Assembly: GCA_903892365.1 (NCBI GenBank)
Contig: CAITIF010000058.1
Span: forward strand, 1 to 8,343
Direction of reading: 5' to 3'
From: an uncultured Pirellula sp.
GTDB taxonomy: Bacteria; Planctomycetota; Planctomycetia; Pirellulales; Pirellulaceae
DNA: 8,343 bases
Shown: positions 6,053 through 8,343 of the stretch, piece after piece
Layout of the letters: the number at the start of each line of letters is the position of its first letter
How positions within the stretch are numbered: the first letter of the stretch is position 1
Notes under the pieces: generated by a model
Told to the model about the DNA's origin: nothing
The model's database searches: none
Seen by the model: only the letters and a program-made list of their open reading frames with translations
Translations under genes and position numbers: made by a program

Positions 6053-7366
6053 CTATTCTTTGTCGCTCGCAGTCAGGTCAAAACAAAAGAGTTCATCTTG
6101 GTCGCGGATGATTAGCTTGCCCCCTGCAATCACGGGATGGGGCCAGCTTTCGCCGTTGTGTGACGGAAGTTTAAACTGGCTGATCAATTCGTATTTGTCT
6201 TTATTAGCATTGATCAAAGCCATCGTGCTATCTTGGTAACGAAAGTACAGCTTTCCATCTGCCGCGACGACGGCTGCCGAACCTGTCCCGGCCCCTCGCG
6301 CCTTCCCCCATAAATTCTTGCCCGTCTTCCATTCCACGCACGCAGGGAATCCATTGTTGTGTCCATGTCCCATGTACACATAGTTGCCGATCATGATCAT
6401 CCCACCATGATGGTTTTGTAATTCCTTGTTGGTTTTGTAATACACTTCCTTCACCGACAACTTCTTTCCCTTCTTGTTGATTTCAAGGAGGGCTGTTCCG
6501 CCATCGTCATAACCGGTCGAACAAAAAACGTAGTTGTCTTTGGTAATAGGCGTTGGGATGTTGGCAGTACGATTTGCAACTCGATCATAATTCCACAAAA
6601 GTTCACCTGTCTTGGCATCGTAGCTGACGATCCCATGCCCAATAAGTTGAACGTACTGTTTGATTCCAGCAGCCTTGGAGACCACGACCGAAGAGTAACC
6701 CGCCCCGTCGTTTCCAAGGAGATTGCCTTCGGGAGCTCGTCCTTTCCAAACCACCTTTCCCGTCGTTTTCTCTAAGGCCACCACCATCGCGTCCTGAGCG
6801 CCAGGTGTACAAATCAAAAGGTCTCCATCCACCAAAGGCGATTCACTGTAGCCCCAGCTCGATTCAATCTTGCCTCCGAAATCAGCAGTAAAACTGGTCT
6901 TCCAAACCTCCGCACCATCGTTCAACTTGCAGCATACGAGCACTCCATCATTGGATAAGGCGTAAACCAAGTTGCTCGCGACATCGATGGTTGGGCTACA
7001 AGTAGGGTCTTGCTTATTGGGGGTGAATGCGGTCGACCAAAGGATCTGTCCATCTTGTTGGCCAAGGCAAATCAGTTGAGTGCTGCCATCTTTGCTTCCC
7101 ATGGTCAGGATCTTGCCGTCGGCGATGGCGACGCTTGACATTCCACCGCCGAGTCCCTTAACTCGGAAGTCCAAGTTGGGTCCTTGCTCCGGCCAAGACT
7201 TCAGCAATCCTTTCTCGGTCGAGATACCGTCTCGGTTGGGGCCTCGCCATTGCGCCCATTGGCCAACGGAATCCTCCGCAGTAGCCAACGTGCCGGGTGA
7301 CAGCAACAAAAGCAAAGCCAAGGATCGACGCAGTGAACGAAGTGAAACCAAGTTGATTTTGATCAT
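6053..7366 (-). CDS. Secreted PQQ-like beta-propeller protein
   Basis: This belongs to the outer-membrane-assembly BamB/quinoprotein-like propeller group that is greatly expanded in planctomycetes; the role of these proteins is mostly unknown. From the ATG at 7366 the product has 437 residues. Residues 1-30 form a signal peptide (basic start, LALLLLL core, likely cut after ATA), so it acts outside the cytoplasm. QWRGPNRDG (39-47) is the phylum-typical opening motif. The rest shows repeated blades with patterns such as DGQILW, DGAEVWK, TGKVVWK, TGELLWN and TGKNLWG, each ending in an aromatic residue as in PQQ-type repeats. No catalytic dehydrogenase motif is evident, so scaffolding or ligand binding is more likely than an enzyme role. 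The reading frame stays open to a TTG at 7423, but the extra 19 residues would precede the signal peptide, so I prefer 7366. No Shine-Dalgarno sequence is seen. Asparaginase follows 56 bases downstream. Confidence 0.85.
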   Translation of the reverse strand: MIKINLVSLRSLRRSLALLLLLSPGTLATAEDSVGQWAQWRGPNRDGISTEKGLLKSWPEQGPNLDFRVKGLGGGMSSVAIADGKILTMGSKDGSTQLICLGQQDGQILWSTAFTPNKQDPTCSPTIDVASNLVYALSNDGVLVCCKLNDGAEVWKTSFTADFGGKIESSWGYSESPLVDGDLLICTPGAQDAMVVALEKTTGKVVWKGRAPEGNLLGNDGAGYSSVVVSKAAGIKQYVQLIGHGIVSYDAKTGELLWNYDRVANRTANIPTPITKDNYVFCSTGYDDGGTALLEINKKGKKLSVKEVYYKTNKELQNHHGGMIMIGNYVYMGHGHNNGFPACVEWKTGKNLWGKARGAGTGSAAVVAADGKLYFRYQDSTMALINANKDKYELISQFKLPSHNGESWPHPVIAGGKLIIRDQDELFCFDLTASDKE

Positions 7367-7382
7367 AATGGAATATCGATAG

Positions 7383-7418
7383 GTAGGTGGAATGGAAGCA
7401 GCAGGTGAAATGGAAACA
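7383..7418. repeat. Imperfect 18-bp tandem repeat upstream of the propeller gene
   Basis: Two adjacent 18-base units, GTAGGTGGAATGGAAGCA (7383-7400) and GCAGGTGAAATGGAAACA (7401-7418), match at 15 of 18 positions. They lie 17-52 bases upstream of the ATG at 7366, between it and the proposed -10 hexamer, so they would fall in the mRNA leader. They could be a regulator site, a leader element or a simple duplication. If translation began at the TTG at 7423 they would be coding, but that is unlikely. Confidence 0.6.
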
Positions 7419-7445
7419 GCCAAGGCAAATCGAGTCGTTCGCTGG

Positions 7446-7451
7446 ATTATA
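7446..7451 (-). promoter_or_regulatory. Perfect TATAAT -10 hexamer for the propeller/asparaginase transcript
   Basis: Read on the minus strand the bases are TATAAT, a full consensus -10 element, placed to give transcription starting near 7439 and a leader of about 73 bases. A TTGACG hexamer lies only ten bases upstream, too close for a standard -35, and no good hexamer is found at 16-18 bases. The position in the 205-base gap before the propeller gene supports a promoter, but the missing -35 keeps confidence modest. Confidence 0.35.
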
Positions 7452-7571
7452 TCCCTGTTGGCGTCAAAAAGGGCATCTTACGATTGCAGGAGATCTAAAG
7501 ATTGTCGGACACCGCTGGTGAATTCTTGTCTTGTTCAAGCCAGCAGTATTGCAACGCATTCGTTCGCTCGA

Positions 7572-8343
7572 TCAAAACAATTCCATCTCGCATTCGAATA
7601 GACCGGCCAGGTGCGATGGATTCAAAGCATCCGCTGTTTTGCCGTCAAAATAGATACGGCCTTTTTGCATGCAGAGCGTTCGCGACATGCATGGCATGAT
7701 TTCGCTCAGATGATGCGTCACCAAAACAATCGAGGTTCCGGATTCGGCGACTCGATCTAATTGCTGCAGCAAGTCCCTTTGAGCTCGAACATCTAACCCA
7801 GCTGTTGGTTCGTCCAAGATCAGTGCAAAGGGTTTGCGCACCATGGCCCGAGCCAACATGACGCGTCGCCGTTCGCCGGTCGACAAATGAGCAACGGGTC
7901 GATCGCGCAGTTCCATCATGCCAAAGGTTTCCAAAGCGTCATTGGCCGCATCCTTCATCTCCGAAGTTACCCGTTCCGCATCGGGTTCCAGTTCCGATGC
8001 GAAGAACCCGGTTAGCACCACATCCGCGGCTGGCAATCGCCCCGATCGACCTGTGGTGAAATGATGATCGAGTTCGGAGCTGACGATTCCAAGCTGGGTC
8101 CGCAAGTCCCACACGTTCCATTCGGTTTGACCGAGAATACGAACGACTCCTGCTCTGCCGTCCACGATGGACGGGTACATCGTTCGTGTCAGCAGCTTCA
8201 GCAATGTCGACTTCCCAGAACCGTTTGGGCCAAGAATCACGCAATGCTCGTTGCGATCGACTCGCAGAGACAAACGATCAAGAATACGAGTCGTCCCGCG
8301 AACGATCGAGACGTTTTCCAGTTCCAGCAGTGCTTTGGAGTCA
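7572..8343 (-). CDS. ABC-type ATPase, ModF/YlmA-like, 5' end cut off
   Basis: This is a single ATP-binding domain of an ABC protein; its substrate or partner is not shown. The reading frame has no stop up to the right edge, and codons upstream of the TTG at 8273 encode a normal ABC start (LLELENVSIVRGTTRIL), so the gene begins outside the window, probably only a few codons away. The 256 residues visible, counted from the edge, include Walker A GPNGSGKST (38-46), signature LSTGE (153-157), Walker B LILDEP (174-179) with catalytic Glu 178, and the H-loop histidine 210 in VTHH. At the Q-loop the sequence is LGIVSSELD (84-92), so the usual Gln is Ser. That LGIVSS pattern and the lack of a permease in the window resemble E. 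coli ModF and Bacillus YlmA. A membrane partner encoded beyond the right edge is possible. A 205-base gap with a promoter-like site separates it from the propeller gene, so it is probably a separate transcript. Confidence 0.88.
   Translation of the reverse strand, partial: DSKALLELENVSIVRGTTRILDRLSLRVDRNEHCVILGPNGSGKSTLLKLLTRTMYPSIVDGRAGVVRILGQTEWNVWDLRTQLGIVSSELDHHFTTGRSGRLPAADVVLTGFFASELEPDAERVTSEMKDAANDALETFGMMELRDRPVAHLSTGERRRVMLARAMVRKPFALILDEPTAGLDVRAQRDLLQQLDRVAESGTSIVLVTHHLSEIMPCMSRTLCMQKGRIYFDGKTADALNPSHLAGLFECEMELF

Noticed and set aside
7367..7423. N-terminal extension of the propeller protein to a TTG
   Set aside because: The 19 extra residues would sit in front of a normal signal peptide, and the region holds the tandem repeat; the ATG at 7366 is simpler.
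7510..7520. Small hairpin CACC-GCT-GGTG downstream of the ABC ATPase gene as a terminator
   Set aside because: A four-base stem with no T tract on the minus strand is too weak to call.
1..8343. A new defence, mobile or CRISPR-like system
   Set aside because: No nuclease, recombinase, transposase, toxin, repeat array or prophage-type gene was found; all six genes belong to common metabolic, transport or propeller families.

Overview
The window looks like chromosomal DNA from a planctomycete of the Pirellulales type (Rhodopirellula or Blastopirellula relatives). The reasons are a secreted propeller protein with the WRGPNRDG opening typical of that phylum, a GH32 enzyme with a phylum-typical N-terminal module, mid-range GC judged by eye, several non-ATG starts (GTG, TTG), and mostly missing Shine-Dalgarno sequences. 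The assignment is an inference from protein style; no rRNA or marker gene is present. I see no tRNA, rRNA, CRISPR array, insertion sequence or integrase.

Left part, 1-385: about 385 bases without a convincing gene. They form the leader of the first operon and hold a possible promoter, a small AT-rich hairpin and two operator-like TCGAA/TTCGA inverted repeats.

Plus-strand cassette, 386-4886: three genes in catabolic order. A secreted GH32 beta-fructosidase would cut fructan or sucrose outside the cytoplasm. A 12-helix sugar-porter MFS permease would bring the sugar in. A PfkB-type fructokinase would phosphorylate fructose. The permease and kinase genes overlap by four bases (GTGA), so they are probably translationally coupled. 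No regulator, PTS component or SusCD pair lies in the window.

Convergent gap, 4887-5018: separates the fructose cassette from the minus-strand genes and holds a nested inverted repeat but no classical terminator.

Minus-strand part, 5019-8343: reading right to left, an ABC ATPase of the ModF/YlmA-like single-domain kind runs in from the right edge with its 5' end cut off. After a 205-base gap come a secreted PQQ-like beta-propeller protein and then, 56 bases later, a cytoplasmic-type L-asparaginase. The asparaginase depends on a TTG start with a good Shine-Dalgarno sequence. The propeller and asparaginase genes may share a transcript. A TATAAT hexamer and an imperfect 18-bp tandem repeat lie upstream of the propeller gene.

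Overall this is a coherent sugar-utilisation locus next to ordinary housekeeping or accessory genes. I found no evidence for a new defence or mobile system. The items most worth checking are the non-coding repeats, the start sites and a few substituted motif residues.
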